From Platerodrilus igneus (lineage: Eukaryota; Arthropoda; Insecta; Coleoptera; Lycidae), in contig JARFIW010001255.1 of the NCBI GenBank assembly GCA_036346225.1, positions 750,001-814,000 on the forward strand: 64,000 bases of DNA, given 5' to 3'. The notes under the pieces are model-generated. The model was not told where the DNA came from. It saw nothing but the letters and a program-made list of their open reading frames with translations, and made no database searches. Shown here one piece after another: positions 32,850-44,488 of the stretch (position 1 is its first letter; every line of letters starts with the position of its first letter). The position numbers were made by a program, and so were the translations under genes.

Positions 32850-34480
32850 AGGCGAATGGACCAGCAGGTTAGGTGACCCGAAGGACTTTAGAGTTTATTG
32901 AGTCAAGGGAGGTAATGGTGATCGGTAATGACGGAAAAGTAAGAACCCTTGGCGCAAAGGCGGAACTTCTCAATCGCTCACAGCACTGCCAGAAATTCAT
33001 TCTCAGTAACTGAGTAGTTACGCTTAGGCTTGGAAAGCGAACGACTGATATAGATGACGACCTTTTTGCCATCGAGATAGGACTGGCTTAGGATGGCACC
33101 CAAATCAAGGTGGGAGGCGTCGGTTTGAATGGTGAAAGAAAGTAAAGTCGGGGCAGGATAAGATGGAAGCAGAAACTAGGTATTGTTAAAGAGAAAGGTA
33201 TGCAGATTGACAATTGGGCATACTGGTGTGGTTAGAAACCGGAGCAGTGGAGGTGGCAGAATTTGGGATAAAACGCCGGTACCAACTTGCCATGCCAATC
33301 AGTTGACGGTCTTTGGTAACAGAAGAGGAATGAGGATCTTAAAAATAGCAAAAACTTTGTCGAGATCAACAAGGGGACAATCCCTATTAACGACGTAACC
33401 AAGATAGCGCAATTCAGGAAGGCATGAATGACATTTCTCTTGGCGGAGGATAAAGCCAGTAAATAAATGACGAGAGTGGACTAGGTCAAAGAATCGGAGA
33501 TGGTCTTCAAAAGAAGGGATAGCAATGATTATATCATCGAGGTAGGCAAAGCTGAATGGTTCCATATCAGAACCGATGTCCTGATCGATCAGACGTTGAA
33601 ATGTGGCAGGAGAATTGAGTCCGAAAGGAAAGCGCCAAAATTGAAACAAACCGCAATCGGGGACAGCAGAGGCAGTGATAAGTTTGTATTCGGGAGCAAG
33701 AGGGCTTTGCCAGTATCTGAAGCGAATATCTAAGAAGAAAAAAAACGAGCATTACGGAGAGGGCTTAGGACAGTAGAGATATAAAGAAAAGTATATGCAT
33801 CTTTTTATTGAGTTGATTGTTTTTTCGGATATCCACACTAAACCTACAGGAATCGTCCTTCTTTTTCACCAGAACTGGAAGACGGTTACGCGACCCCAAA
33901 ATGAAGCATCTCGTCGAATTCAGCATAAGCAACCCGTAGACGCATAGAAAGAGAGGTAATAACGCCACTTAGTGGACGGGGCAGAAGTGACGATTTGATG
34001 TTGGACTAAGGAGGTGCAACCAACGCCCGGATGTTATTTCTAACTGATGGCGTTGGGTAGGAGTAAGGTCGGACACAATATGGGCAGGATCGGGACTAGT
34101 GATGGCCAATGGGAAAAGAGTAGTAAAGGTTTATTGGCCATTGCAAAAATTTGGAAGACATTGAATCGACTTTCAAAAGTCGATATCCAGAATTAGTTGA
34201 TGAGAAGCATCAGAAAGGGCAAGAACAACTAGAGTAGTGACGGAATTTGGAAAAGTAATGGGAAGGGAAACAAAACCAAAGATGACACATTTGAATTGTC
34301 AACTAAGCTACAGAAAGAGGACACAAAAGTATGAAGAGCGAGGTGCAGAGCATCCAAACTGTCACAATCGTGTACACCAAGGATAGTACACGTAGCCCCG
34401 GAGTACAGAAAGCCGGTGAAAGAAAGCCCAAAAATCTGGACGAACAAATATAGGTGTTCGTCACCACGTACATTCGCACA
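32850..34480 (-). pseudogene. pol: Pol of gypsy element 2 (protease, RT, RNase H)
   Basis: Protease: FTGFLYSGATCTILG near 34430-34375, with the catalytic D-S/T-G changed to YSGAT. RT: LPVLVKKKDDSCRFSVDIRK near 33890-33820, FPFGLNSPATFQRLID near 33630 and the catalytic FAYLDDII near 33556-33530. Then EDHLRFFDLV and PELRYLGYVV. RNase [19 protein letters not shown] near 33130, ENEFLAVL near 33010 and SVITDHHYL near 32950, with in-frame stops after ENEFLAVL and inside the tether. No integrase follows. Confidence 0.75.
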
Positions 34481-34609
34481 CGAAAACCTACGACGATGAG
34501 GGATTGATCTTTGGAATCAGGAAAGAGGAATTCGAGGTCAATGAAACGATAAGGCTGACGATCCGTTCCGAAGACCCTACCGACATTTTAAAAAATTTAG
34601 CAGGACAGT

Positions 34610-35880
34610 TGCGTCGAGTATCTCTCTTATGCCCGCAACCATAGCAATGGAGTATTTGTGGACTGCTACACCGTGGAGATATATATTCCTGTTGATCGCA
34701 GTTAAAACACCACGTGATCTGACGAGTAGAAGTAGACGCCGAAATAGGGATAGAATGAGCTACATAGGAGGGATTTGATCTAATCGTCGGTGTAGGGACA
34801 GAACCAAAACAGAAGCACGATGTGTAGAAGTAGAAGAAAAAATAGTAGATTCGGGGTTATAAGCCAATGTAGGTTTCAAAAATTTTTTCGTTTTACGAGA
34901 AACTGGAGGTTGGTAACGTTCCGCTGAAGTTTTGGTGTTTTCAAGTTGTTAACCCAAGGATAGAAGCGGACTTATCGAAGTAATAGGAGCAAGCCCTTAG
35001 GACGTTTGCTAGAAAGGAATCACGTTTCTCTGAATCGGGTTAAGACCTTTCCCTCCAGAAAATGGTTCCGAAAGGCGAAGAAATAGATTCAGCATAAATG
35101 CTAAATAACCCGTAAAGGATTCCGAAGGACCCATGGTTCTCTGACAAATTTCGCGTATTAACAGATCAACGTAATCCGGAGGTAGAAACGCAAATTTGAG
35201 CATACGGATAATGCCAGGCTAAGAATGCACGCTATTGCGATTAATCCTATATAATGGTTAGGCCGGTTTTGACACAATTTCGGAGGCGGAAGTAAATAAT
35301 TGTTGTGAGTAGACTCCTCTAGAAGAACATAGCTCATCCGTGCGAACGAAAAATTCATGAAGGATACCTTGCCAGAAAAATTTAGACCAAATTGGGAACT
35401 GCGTTTACTTTTAGTAGCAACACGGGGCTAGGTAAAAGCAATTGGCTCAGACTCTCCATTGGCCACCGATTCAGCAGGCATAAGGGGTAGAAGTTCTTCG
35501 GCATCTGCATTACGGGTACTAATCTGATTAGTATACTTAGGGGAAACAGTACCTAATCTTTTGATTCTGTCAAAAGAGTAGTAATTGCTGACGTTGTTCT
35601 CTCCGGTTGGCTTTTTCGGGGGTCAACTTTCGGCAACGACATTTAATATGTAGCAGTAGAGAACTAACGCGTTTGAATAGCGGGGGGGATTTATTCTCAT
35701 TAAAAATACATATGAATATTGCAATTCCTGTATCGCCACTTTAAAAAGTGTTAGTTCTATATCAAAATCAACCTCAATAGGAGTAAAAATAAGTGTTTGC
35801 TCCTGTTCCATCCGAGAAGCACCTTGAACAGCCTGACGTAAACTTACCACATTGGCCTCAATATCAAAACCTCGCAAGGA
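34610..35880 (-). pseudogene. gag: Gag of gypsy element 2 (capsid + zinc knuckles)
   Basis: Capsid-like reading near 35450-34980 in several frames. The clearest parts are FGLNFSGKVSFMNF and FLPPDYVDLLIREICQRTMG with PSESFTGYLAFMLNLF, the pattern of metavirus capsid C-terminal domains. At about 34715-34610 two zinc knuckles appear: CFNCDQQEYISPRC (His replaced by Tyr) and CYGCGHKRDTRRNC (His position altered). Intact Gag would package element RNA. The two altered knuckles and the frameshifts mark it as dead. Confidence 0.6.
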
Positions 35881-37392
35881 TAACCCATATTGTAACTCGG
35901 CCTTGTGCAGTCTATTTATGTTGATCTGCTAACGTGCTATTGTAACTTAATAAAATAACGTCAAAGCCAACAGAACAAGTTAAAATATACCGGAAGGAAA
36001 AATTGAAATCCACGGGAATAAAAAATTGGTGGGAATGATAATATAGAGTCTAGAAACATCAATTGAAATAGGCACCAATGTTTTCAAAAACTCGATCTAT
36101 CAGCGAAAACACAATTCTGGTAACTCGGCTTAAAGAAAAACCTACAGAATATCACAAAGTATCGGACAAGGGAAAAAAACAAACACAACAAAGATTTTTA
36201 TCAGGACGAATTAATAAATGTACAGAAAATGCAGGACTAAAGGTTGATTAAAAACATAGCGGACAAACTTTTATGTAAAAAGAAAGGTTTCAGAAATTGA
36301 ACAAATTTTAAGTAAAAGAAAAAGATTTCGAAAATCGTATCCCCACGTTGGGTACATCAAATTTTATGTTACGGTATTGCATGCAGACAAGAAGGTAAAG
36401 TAAAGTAAGCAGCGAAAATAGCCCGCACCGAATACCGCAACAAAACAGGGGAGGCTACAAAATTAATACCGTACTTGCTAAAAACGTCGGAGAATGGGGG
36501 GCTCACACAGAAAGAAAAATTAGAAATTTTAGTAAGTAGATTTTTCACAAACCATTAGTTAAGATATATGGTATAAAAACAAATATTTACAGAAACCAAA
36601 ACGAACATTTACGTAACGTCCTGTTAAAATATGATATAAACGAAAACGTCAAATAACACAAACCACAACATAACTCCCAAAATATACATAAAAATTTAAA
36701 CAAATATCAATTAAGGGTTAAATAAATGCGAGACGAACATTAGACATAATATATACAGTAATGCAAAGCTGCTTGCATTCTTTTTACCAAAGTGCACTTC
36801 CTAAAACTAATAGCGTAATCTTAAACTGAAGGTAACCAAGTGCCAAACTTGATCTAGATTAAAATTAGTAAACAACTTGTTTACGTTAGCATTGCATAAA
36901 TCTTAAATTAAGGAAGTAAAATTGCTTCAACGCAAGCTTCTGTTTATCTTAATTGCGAATTGAAAACAATCACGTAATCACTTTGTGCACTAATACATGA
37001 AAGTAAAGTTTAGAACCGCAGTCTGTAATTTATTTTGCCATAACCCCGAGCAAGAAAAAAAACTAAAGTATTGACGTGATTATCAACCATAAAAAGAATA
37101 AACTTATTTCAGAGAACCCATAATGCGAAGATCTTTAACATTTGCTAACCAAAACAAATTAACAGAATAGATTCCAAATATTTAACTTTGTAACTAAACA
37201 CTTAATGAGATTTTATAATATGCTTGAGTAAGTAATCGTCTTAATTTGATGAGTAGTCAAACTTGTTAATGAAAATTCGTATGATCTTGAATACAATAAT
37301 AAATACAAGATTAATCAGAAAATGTATATAACATATGTTTGCAGCCTATAAATTATAAATGCTATACAAAAATCAATAATTTCTCAAAAAGC
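35881..37392. other. Unassigned spacer
   Basis: AT-rich DNA between gypsy element 2 and hAT copy 2. It probably includes the 5' leader/LTR of the gypsy element and the 5' flank of the hAT, but I cannot delimit either. No gene seen. Confidence 0.45.
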
Positions 37393-38024
37393 TATGGGGA
37401 AAAGTAAAAATAATCTAACGTATTTTACATATGATAAATCAGGTGAGATGACAACTTGTTCATTATGCAAAGCTGAAATACAAGTACAAATAAGCTCTAA
37501 CTAATTTATATATTTGCTTTCAAATTGCTATTGTGCACATTTTTTAAGATAATCATGCAGCCAATTTACTGAAATACTGCCGAGCTCCACACGCTAAAGA
37601 ATTAAAAAATATGATCCAACAAAAACTGAGAAGTCAGCTATTTTAGTTAAGCAAAGGAAACTGGAAGACTTACACTCCGTCAAAATATCCATCTCGCAGA
37701 AATGGTTTTCTGATGTTTACGTTGAACTCGCTGCCGTTAGTAAAAACCCTTTTTCAATTATAGATGATTCTGGGTTTGGAAAAATTATTGAACCGATTAT
37801 GAAGGACTGTATATGGAATCAGGATTATCTGGTGAACACGTAAAACGGTTAATGTCAGATGAACTACAAAACGTATGAAACGATATATTACTTTGCGTAC
37901 GAAATAAATTCGTTTCATTAAAAGTTGATGTTGTGTTCATTTTTAGGAATTAATATTCGGTATATTGTAAGCTTAAAAATAATTTTTGAAAATCATAGGA
38001 TTTATTGAACTTAAGAAATCACAT
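37393..38024 (+). pseudogene. hAT transposase with BED finger, copy 2, N-terminal part
   Basis: ATG at 37393 (after a run of stops) opens a BED-type finger: MGKSKNNLTYFTYDKSGEMT, then CSLCKAEI. Its second half is frameshifted. Further on, KQRKLEDLHSVKISISQKW (frame near 37650-37710) and KNPFSIIDDSGFGKIIEPI (37743-37800) match the hAT segment preceding the catalytic core, and SFLGINIRYI and GFIELKKSHT follow. The reading is interrupted exactly at the RTE copy 3 target duplication and resumes at 42243. Confidence 0.65.
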
Positions 38025-39035
38025 CACCATCATCATCATTAAGTTTTCAGTCCTAGAACTGGTTGGACGCGTACCCTCATTGTTTTCTAGTCTGGACTAA
38101 CCTACACATTTCCTTAAAATTTGCACAGTCTGCATTTAACATTATTTGTGTGGGAAAGTCTGATCTCGGTCTACCTCTACCTATCTTTTCCTATCTCTGC
38201 TTGTTATATCCCATACTATTGCCCAGAAATGCCCTAGAACGCATTCTGCTGTACCATGTCTCCTATTTTTTTTTCGTTTTCCACTGATATCTTTATTCCT
38301 CTACTATTTTAACAACCTATTTGTTATTAACTTTGTCTGTCCATGCTACCATCTTCATACATCTAAAGCACAACATTCCAGAAGATTTCTATCTCTTTCT
38401 GTCTGTTTTACCTACTGCCCCTATTTCATAGATGTTCGTTGTCTTTGAACATAGCTGCTGTTCTTTTTTGTTTGATGCAGTTCGGTCACCTTCTAATGTT
38501 TTACAGTTATATACCCTACCTCCCCAATATTCAGTTGTATATGAAGGGGGGTAAGCAGTCTTTGGCTGCCAAGTTCCTCCACCACTTGAACCCTTGTCGA
38601 ATTAATAGTTTTTCCACTTTATCCTTTCGCCCAATCAACATTAGTTGAAAATATTTCACAACCAACACCTGTAGTTGTTTATAATAATCATCAAATTTAA
38701 GACCACTTACTTTTTTGTCATTGGATTTTACGTCTTAAAACTGGTTGGACTTGTACCTTAGCTTATTTATCTTCTCAGCTAGCCTACAAAGTTCTCTGCA
38801 CTTCTCCCAACAGCCTATATACAACTCGATTCCCTTTTATTGTTTTCTAACTATATGCCCTATTTCACCAAGATTCAGTGGTATGTGAAGGTGGTTAAGC
38901 AGCCTGTGGCTGCCCTTTTGCACCATTAACAATAGTTGAGAGTATTACAAAACCAATATCTTTAGTTGTTTATAATAATTATCATGTTTAAGTACAGTAA
39001 TTATTATTGTCATTAGTTTTTCCATCTTGCGACTG
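38025..39035 (-). repeat. Iterated 3' tail of RTE copy 3
   Basis: On the minus strand: after the ORF end (~39030) a partial tail unit, a full ~360-bp unit (38895 to ~38535), then a jump into a repeated RT C-terminal segment (about 38495-38050) and the CATCATCAT tail. The hairpin GGCAGCC...GGCTGC-like motif occurs at 38898-38925 and 38552-38570. The sites where copies 2 and 4 carry SINEs are empty here (near 38535 and 38890). Confidence 0.8.
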
Positions 39036-39039
39036 GCTA

Positions 39040-40640
39040 GAAGCGTACCTCCATCGATTTCTATTCTGAGCTAGCCTACACATTTCCCTGAACTTCTTAC
39101 AGCCTACATTTTTCACTATTGTGTGCAGTAGTCTAATCTAGGTCCACCTGTACTTTTCCTTTTTCCTATCTCTGTTTCTAATATACTCCTCACTATTCCC
39201 TCATGTCTTAGTATGTGACCTATCATCCTATCTCTAATATTTTTTACTGTTTTCCACATATTTCTTTCTTCCCCTACCATTTGTAGTACCTCTTTGTTCT
39301 TAACTTTGTCTGTCCACGATATCTTCATCATACGTCTGTAACACTACATTTCAAAGGCTTCTACCTTTTTCTTGTCTGCTTCTCCTACTGTCCAGGTTTC
39401 ACAGCCATACAGTGCTGTGTTCCACACATATGTTTTAAGCAATCTTTTCCTTGTTTCTATGTTTGTTGTCTTTGAGCACAGTAGTTGCTTTTTCTTGTTA
39501 AATGCAGCACGACCTTGTGCTAATCTTTGTTTTATATCTTTTGTGCTTTTCCCATCTTGCGTTATTTGACTTTCTAGGTAGCAGAAATCCTTAACCTCTT
39601 GTAAGTTCTCGTTACTTATTTGTATTCTTGTTTTTGATTTATTTTCCCCTCTTTTGCATACTGGAATTTTAGTTTTATTTTTGTTAATTTTCATACCATA
39701 TCTCTCCGTTAGAACTGTTTCCATTTCATTAAGAGCAGCTTCTAACTCTTCTTTGCTTGATGCTAATACCGCTATATCATCTGCAAATCTAAGCATATCA
39801 ATCTTTTGTCCTTGCATATTAATTCCAAATGTCTTCCTGCATTTGACAGTATTCATTGCCTCTTCTATGTACACGTTAAAAATTATTGGGGATAAGGCAC
39901 ATCCCTGTCTCACCTCTTTCCTAATATCTACTTCTCTACTTTCTTGTTCTAATTCTATTACCGCTGCTCTTTGTATAGACAATGTACAATCCGTCTCTCC
40001 CTAAAACTCATTCCAATGTTTTTGAGTACGTCGAACATTTTTTTCCATTTCACATTGTCGAATGCTTTTTCCAAACCCTATATACCCGCTTTTCCCCTTT
40101 TTTATTGTTTTCTCCATTATCACTCTCAGAGCTAAAATAGCCTCCTGTGTTCCCCTCTTTCGCCGAAACCCAAATTGATCTTCTCCCAGTATTTCTTCAA
40201 CTCGTTTTTCCATTCGACTTTGTACAATTCTAGTTAATATTTTTGAAACGTGTGCTGTCAAACTTATTGTTCAAAACTTTTCATATCTATCCGCGCCTCT
40301 TTTTTTTGATATAGTTACTATGATGTTACGTTTGAAATCTTTGGATATCTCGACGGTCTCATACATATAGCTTACAAGTAAAAAGAGACGTTCTGTCACT
40401 GCTTGTCCAACGGTCCGGCGCCTTACCATTTTTCAGGCTCTTTAATGCTAATTCAAACTCATCTCTAAGTATAGGATATCCCAAGTCATCATTTTCAATG
40501 TGTGCTTCCTGTTCTAATGCTGCTAGTTTCTCTCCTAAATATAAATTTCCTATATATTCCTGCCATCTAGCTACTTTCTCTGTATTTTCTATATTGACGT
40601 TTCCTCCCTTATATTTTTCCTATATGGTTTTATATCCCTA
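39040..40640 (-). pseudogene. RTE copy 3 reverse transcriptase and C-terminal domain
   Basis: Main open segment 39982-39344 (212 codons): VRQGCALSPIIFNVYIEEAM, MLRFADDIAVLASSKEELEA (both catalytic Asp present), GMKINKNKTK, FCYLESQITQDGKS and ALYGCETWTVGEADKK. Upstream 40261-40001 holds HVSKILTRIVQSRMEKR and EDQFGFRRKRG before a frameshift. Downstream 39331-39116 continues as ISWTDKVKNKEVL with HILRHEGI. Stops separate the pieces, so the copy is probably inactive, though only a few lesions lie within the RT core. Confidence 0.85.
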
Positions 40641-40989
40641 AAATTCATTCTAATTAATTTGTATGCTTTGTCTGCCTTTCCTATTTCCAGCTTAGTTTAT
40701 ACCTCTTTGCACTTTTTATTAGTCCATTGTTCTTTAGCTTTCCTGCATTTTCGAATAATTTTCCATTTTATGGCTTTGTATCTCTGTTTTCCTGTTTCAT
40801 CTGATCCATTTTTGTATTTTCGTCTTTCTTCTATTAAATTAAGGATATCCTTTGTTATCCATAGTTTCGTGTTTTCTTTTTGTGTATACCCCAGAATATC
40901 TCTGGCCGCCTTATCTAAGTTGAATTTAATGTTATTCCCTTCTGTTTCTACTCCCTTAGTATCAGAAATTTTCCCGTATCTTTTAGCAA

Positions 40990-42010
40990 TTCATTAGACT
41001 TTTTTTTCAAATCTTTCGTGGATATCTTTATCTTTCAGTTTCTCAAAGTCAAATTGCCGTTTTCCGTTCCTCTTTTTTAGATTTTTAAATTTAAGTGCAG
41101 CCTTCATAATTACGGTGTTGTAGTTAGTGTCTATATCTGCTTCCGGGTAGCCTCTACAGTCTTTTACTTGATTTCTAAACCGTTGTCTAACAATAGTGTA
41201 ATTTAATCGATATCTTCCTATATCTCCTGGCATCTTCCACGTGCATCGTCTTCTAACATGATGTTGAAATAATGTATTTGTGATGATTAAGTTGTTCTTT
41301 TCGCAAAATTCTACCAACCTATTTCCCCTGTCATTTCTGGTGCCTAAACCAAATAAACCTACTATCGCTCCTTCCCTTTCCTCACCTACCACTGCATTAA
41401 AATTCCACGTAATTATTAAATTTTCATGTCCTTTTAAGTATCTTAGTATGTCTTCGATACCTTTGCAGATCGCCTCTAACTCTTCCTCACTGTAGCTAGA
41501 GGTGGGCATGTATACTTGTATTATTACTGTATTTACTGGTTTAGATTCAAATCTAACCATGAGTACTCTTTCGTTCTTTTGTAAGTAGTTTTCTACATGT
41601 CGTCCTATCTTTTTTCGCATAACTATCCCCACACCCGAATTTCCTTCCCCTGATCCTGTATAAATTACTCTAAAGTTTCTACTCCAAAAATCCCCTGCCT
41701 CTGGTCAGCGGACTTCGCTGATTCCTACTATGTCTAGTGTTAACCTATTCATTTCGAGTTTCAGGTTCTCTAGCTTACCTACTTGTTTCATATTTCTGAC
41801 ATTCCACGCTCCGACTTGCAGAATGTTCACGGATCTTTTTCTATACTTTCGGATCACATCCCCCGAAGTAGTCCTCTCCCGGAGATACGAATTGGGGACT
41901 ATTTTATTTCCGGAATTTTTTACCTCAGGGGATGCCATCATCATTAATAACAATTTGAGTACGCTGTGTACTTGGGAGATAATGTGGTGGTTTCCTGTTG
42001 CCTTCCACAT
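40990..42010 (-). pseudogene. RTE copy 3 endonuclease domain
   Basis: Two open segments: 42010-41705 (AWNVRNMKQVGKLENLKLEM, LDIVGISEVR, stop at 41703) and 41632-40994 (GIVMRKKIGRHVENYLQK, VIIQVYMPTSSY, WNFNAVVGEEREGA, RNDRGNRLVEFCEKNNLI, YTIVRQRFRN). The canonical GDFNA motif reads WNFNA and the terminal DxDH motif reads DTNYN, so catalytic residues are lost. Spacing and order agree with the apurinic-endonuclease-like fold of RTE elements. Confidence 0.8.
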
Positions 42011-42242
42011 CGCAGTAGTGTGTCTTAGAATGTCATACCGACCCCTATGGTCTCTGCCACTCTATGTACCGAAAAAGCTGCTGCTCTCTTTTGGGGACTT
42101 GTCTTAGTCTGGTTGCTCACTAGAGACCCCACTAATTTGGTTAAACCTATAGTTCGGCTCTTTAGCTCATTGAAACGCGCAAGCCATTCTACTTGTTCTA
42201 ATATTTTAGAACGACGTCAAGGTGCAGGTCCGTTCAGAATGG

Positions 42243-43130
42243 AAGGAATCACATACAGATAATTAATTAGTTAATTATTAGCTTGGAGAAATTGAAAGTA
42301 AGTATTTGTATTTTAGAAAAGTATCTTAAAGACATTTTACCAAAAACTTTGAAATTGTTTAATACATTACTACTAATTTAAAATAATTAACAGTAGATTA
42401 AACAAGTAATGTTGATGATTTTGAAACTGATGCCCCCGGGTATAAAGTAATCTTAAATGAAAATCAAAATTAACATACCGATCAACAACTTGAGTAAGGT
42501 GTGGATCTGCATTATTTTTTTTAAACAATCTCAAGCCCAATTTGATTTTGTCGCATCTTTAGTCTTAGTCCATCTGAGGGATCTAATAGCCCTACACCAA
42601 TGACGACACTTCAGATGAACTCGATTTTATGCTAAAAGTATAAGATCGCAGCTAAGTCTGCTAGAACTGGAAGAATAGACAGCTTATTGAGATCTTATAA
42701 CATAGAACGGAAAAAATAATTCATAAAACTAATACACAGCAATTTTGGAAAGTACGAAAATATTTCATCCAAAACTTTGTGAGTACAGTAGTTCTTTGTG
42801 TTCTTGCTACTCAAGTAAGTGTTGAAGGCCTGTTTTCGGGACTGAAATTTATTTGTCTCCACCTAGGAGCAATGTTATGGGACATTAGTTAGAAGACCAA
42901 ATAGTAAGAGCTAATCGTCTCTTTTAGAAAAGAAGTGAACAAGTAAGTGCTTATTAGAATATGTTTAACAATTGCTAATTTGAGTTTTTTGTTTGTTTCA
43001 GAATAAATATGGGTACTTCTGTAGAAGTTAATACAAATATTATTATAAACAAACGTGTATTGAATATCAGCAAACAAGAAGGGCCAGTCCTCCAAAGAAA
43101 AAGAAACAAATCAAAATAAATGACTTGCTT
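42243..43130 (+). pseudogene. hAT transposase with BED finger, copy 2, C-terminal part
   Basis: Resumes immediately after RTE copy 3: LGEIESKYLYF at ~42280 and a degraded middle. The hAT dimerisation end follows near 42680-42890: NIERKK, HSNFGKYENISS, then LATQVSVEGLFSGLKFI and LHLGAM, matching the conserved ATxVxSERxFSxL...LR-x-xM pattern. A Lys-rich tail (PPKKKKQIKIND) ends near 43130. Several stops. It depends on the N-terminal part at 37393-38024. Confidence 0.65.
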
Positions 43131-43908
43131 CAAATTTCAACCACCTCTTCTACTTAGAAGCACTTTTCAAACTTTAATTTTTACTATACAATAAATATTT
43201 ACATCATTACATTTGTTTGTTTAATGTAAAAAAAATTTAAGTAAAAACAATATTATAGTATTACCATAATAAAAATACCACATCTGGAACCCCTATAAAA
43301 CCTATAAAATTCTAGAACCCGATCCCGAACCTTTATTTAGATAGCATCATCATTAGGTCTTCAGTCCTGGAACTAGTTAGATGCGTACCCTCGTTGTTTC
43401 CTGTTCTGAACTAACCTACACATTTCCCTGAAATTTGCACAGTCTGCATATATCACTATCTGCGTGCAATAATCAGATCTAGGTTTACCTCTATTTTTCC
43501 TATCTGTGCTTGTAATATATCCCGTACTATTCCCCAAAAATGTCTTAGACTGTACTCTGCCCTTCTATTTCTTCTATTTTTTTTCCACAGGTATTTTTAG
43601 TTCTAATACTATTTTTATATAGCTTATTTGTGTTAACTTTGTCTGTCCATGCTAAGATCCTCATACATCTGAAGCACAACTTCCCAGTAAGCTTCTATCT
43701 TTTTCTACCTGCTTTTCCTACTGCCCGTATTTCATAGACATACCGTGCTGTGCTCCACACATATGCTCCAACAATTTTCTTCTTGTTTCTATGTTTGTTG
43801 ACTTTGAACATAGCCGCTATTTCTTCTTGTTAGATGCAGTTCGGTCCCCTTCTATTGTTTTACAATTATATACTCTATTTCCTCGATATTTAGTGGAATG
43901 TAAAGATG

Positions 43909-44204
43909 GGCGGTTCCGTGGAGTAGTGGTATGTGTGTGACTACGACCAAGATCCCGGGTTCGAATCCCGACACGGTCCGCTTGAAAAATGTTAGGCTAG
44001 CATTTTTCACAAAAATACACCCTCGTTCGGATGAGAAGTAAAATGGAGGTCCCGTGTCTGAGTGTTATCACACACGTTAAAAATCCCTACCTTGCTTGGA
44101 ACAGCAAGGGTTCGACAAAATTCAAAATTATCCAGGTAAAAAAAACTTGCTTCCTGGCCAATGTAGTACCTTCGTGTGGAGCATTGGAAAATCATATGTA
44201 AGGT
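43909..44204 (+). mobile_element. SINE-1 (tRNA-derived) in RTE copy 4 tail
   Basis: tRNA-like head about 43909-43981 with A box (GTGGAGTAGTGG) and B box (GGTTCGAATCC). The body follows (GCTTGAAAAATGTTAGGC..., ACACCCTCGTTCGGATGAGA, TTGGAACAGCAAGGGTTCG, GAGCATTGGAAAATC). It is flanked by ATGTAAAGATGG (left) and ATGTGAAGGTGG (44205-44216), a diverged target duplication. It lies antisense to the RTE. The head has mismatches and an interrupted anticodon arm, so it is not a functional tRNA gene. Confidence 0.8.
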
Positions 44205-44216
44205 ATGTGAAGGTGG

Positions 44217-44474
44217 GGTGGTACCGTGGCGTAGTTGATATGCGTGTGACTACTACAACGAAGGTCCCGGATTCAAACCCCGACACGGTCCGCTTGAAAA
44301 ATGTTAGACGAGTATTTTTTACAAAAATACGCCCTCGTTCGGATGAGAGGTAAAATGAAGGTCTCGTGTGTGTGTTGTTACGCACATTCAAAATCCCTAC
44401 ATTTGCTTGGAACGGCAATGAGTCGGCAAAATACAAAATCATTCGGGTGCAGCATTAGAAAAATTACATGTAGG
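44217..44474 (+). mobile_element. SINE-2 (tRNA-derived), adjacent to SINE-1
   Basis: Head 44220-44292 (CCGTGGCGTAGTTGATATG, B box GATTCAAACC). The same body as SINE-1 but more diverged (CGCCCTCGTTCGGATGAGA). It ends at TATGTGCAGGGGGG (44475-44488) and shares its left flank ATGTGAAGGTGG with SINE-1, so the two insertions used the same target sequence. Confidence 0.8.
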
Positions 44475-44488
44475 GTATGTGCAGGGGG

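Larger units (their letters stand above)
32690..35880 (-). mobile_element. Ty3/Gypsy element 2 (gag-pol without integrase)
   Basis: Minus-strand order: gag capsid, zinc knuckles, protease, RT, RNase H. The reading ends around 32690 before any integrase. It differs from the errantivirus-like element: higher GC, different RT sequence, a classical two-knuckle gag. LTRs could not be identified. Stops and frameshifts are frequent. Confidence 0.75.
38025..42242 (-). mobile_element. RTE-like retrotransposon, copy 3 (full length)
   Basis: Inserted in hAT copy 2 with a 12-bp target duplication, AAGAAATCACAT (38013-38024) and AAGGAATCACAT (42243-42254), one mismatch. Minus-strand order: 5' UTR 42242-42010, endonuclease, RT, C-terminal domain, iterated tail, (ATGATG)n-type terminus at 38025-38040. 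It is the best-preserved copy: the RT motif FADD is intact and the tail has no SINE. It therefore serves as the reference for the other copies. Confidence 0.9.

Noticed and set aside
39654..41000. Plus-strand ORFs at 39372-40004, 40659-40997 and 41280-42107, and 45613-47216
   Set aside because: They are antisense shadows of the minus-strand RTE endonuclease/RT readings, which carry the recognised motifs.
43909..43985. tRNA gene candidates at the heads of SINE-1, -2 and -3 (A and B boxes present)
   Set aside because: They are followed by a common SINE body, flanked by target duplications, and have disrupted cloverleaf arms, so they are SINE promoters rather than tRNA genes.
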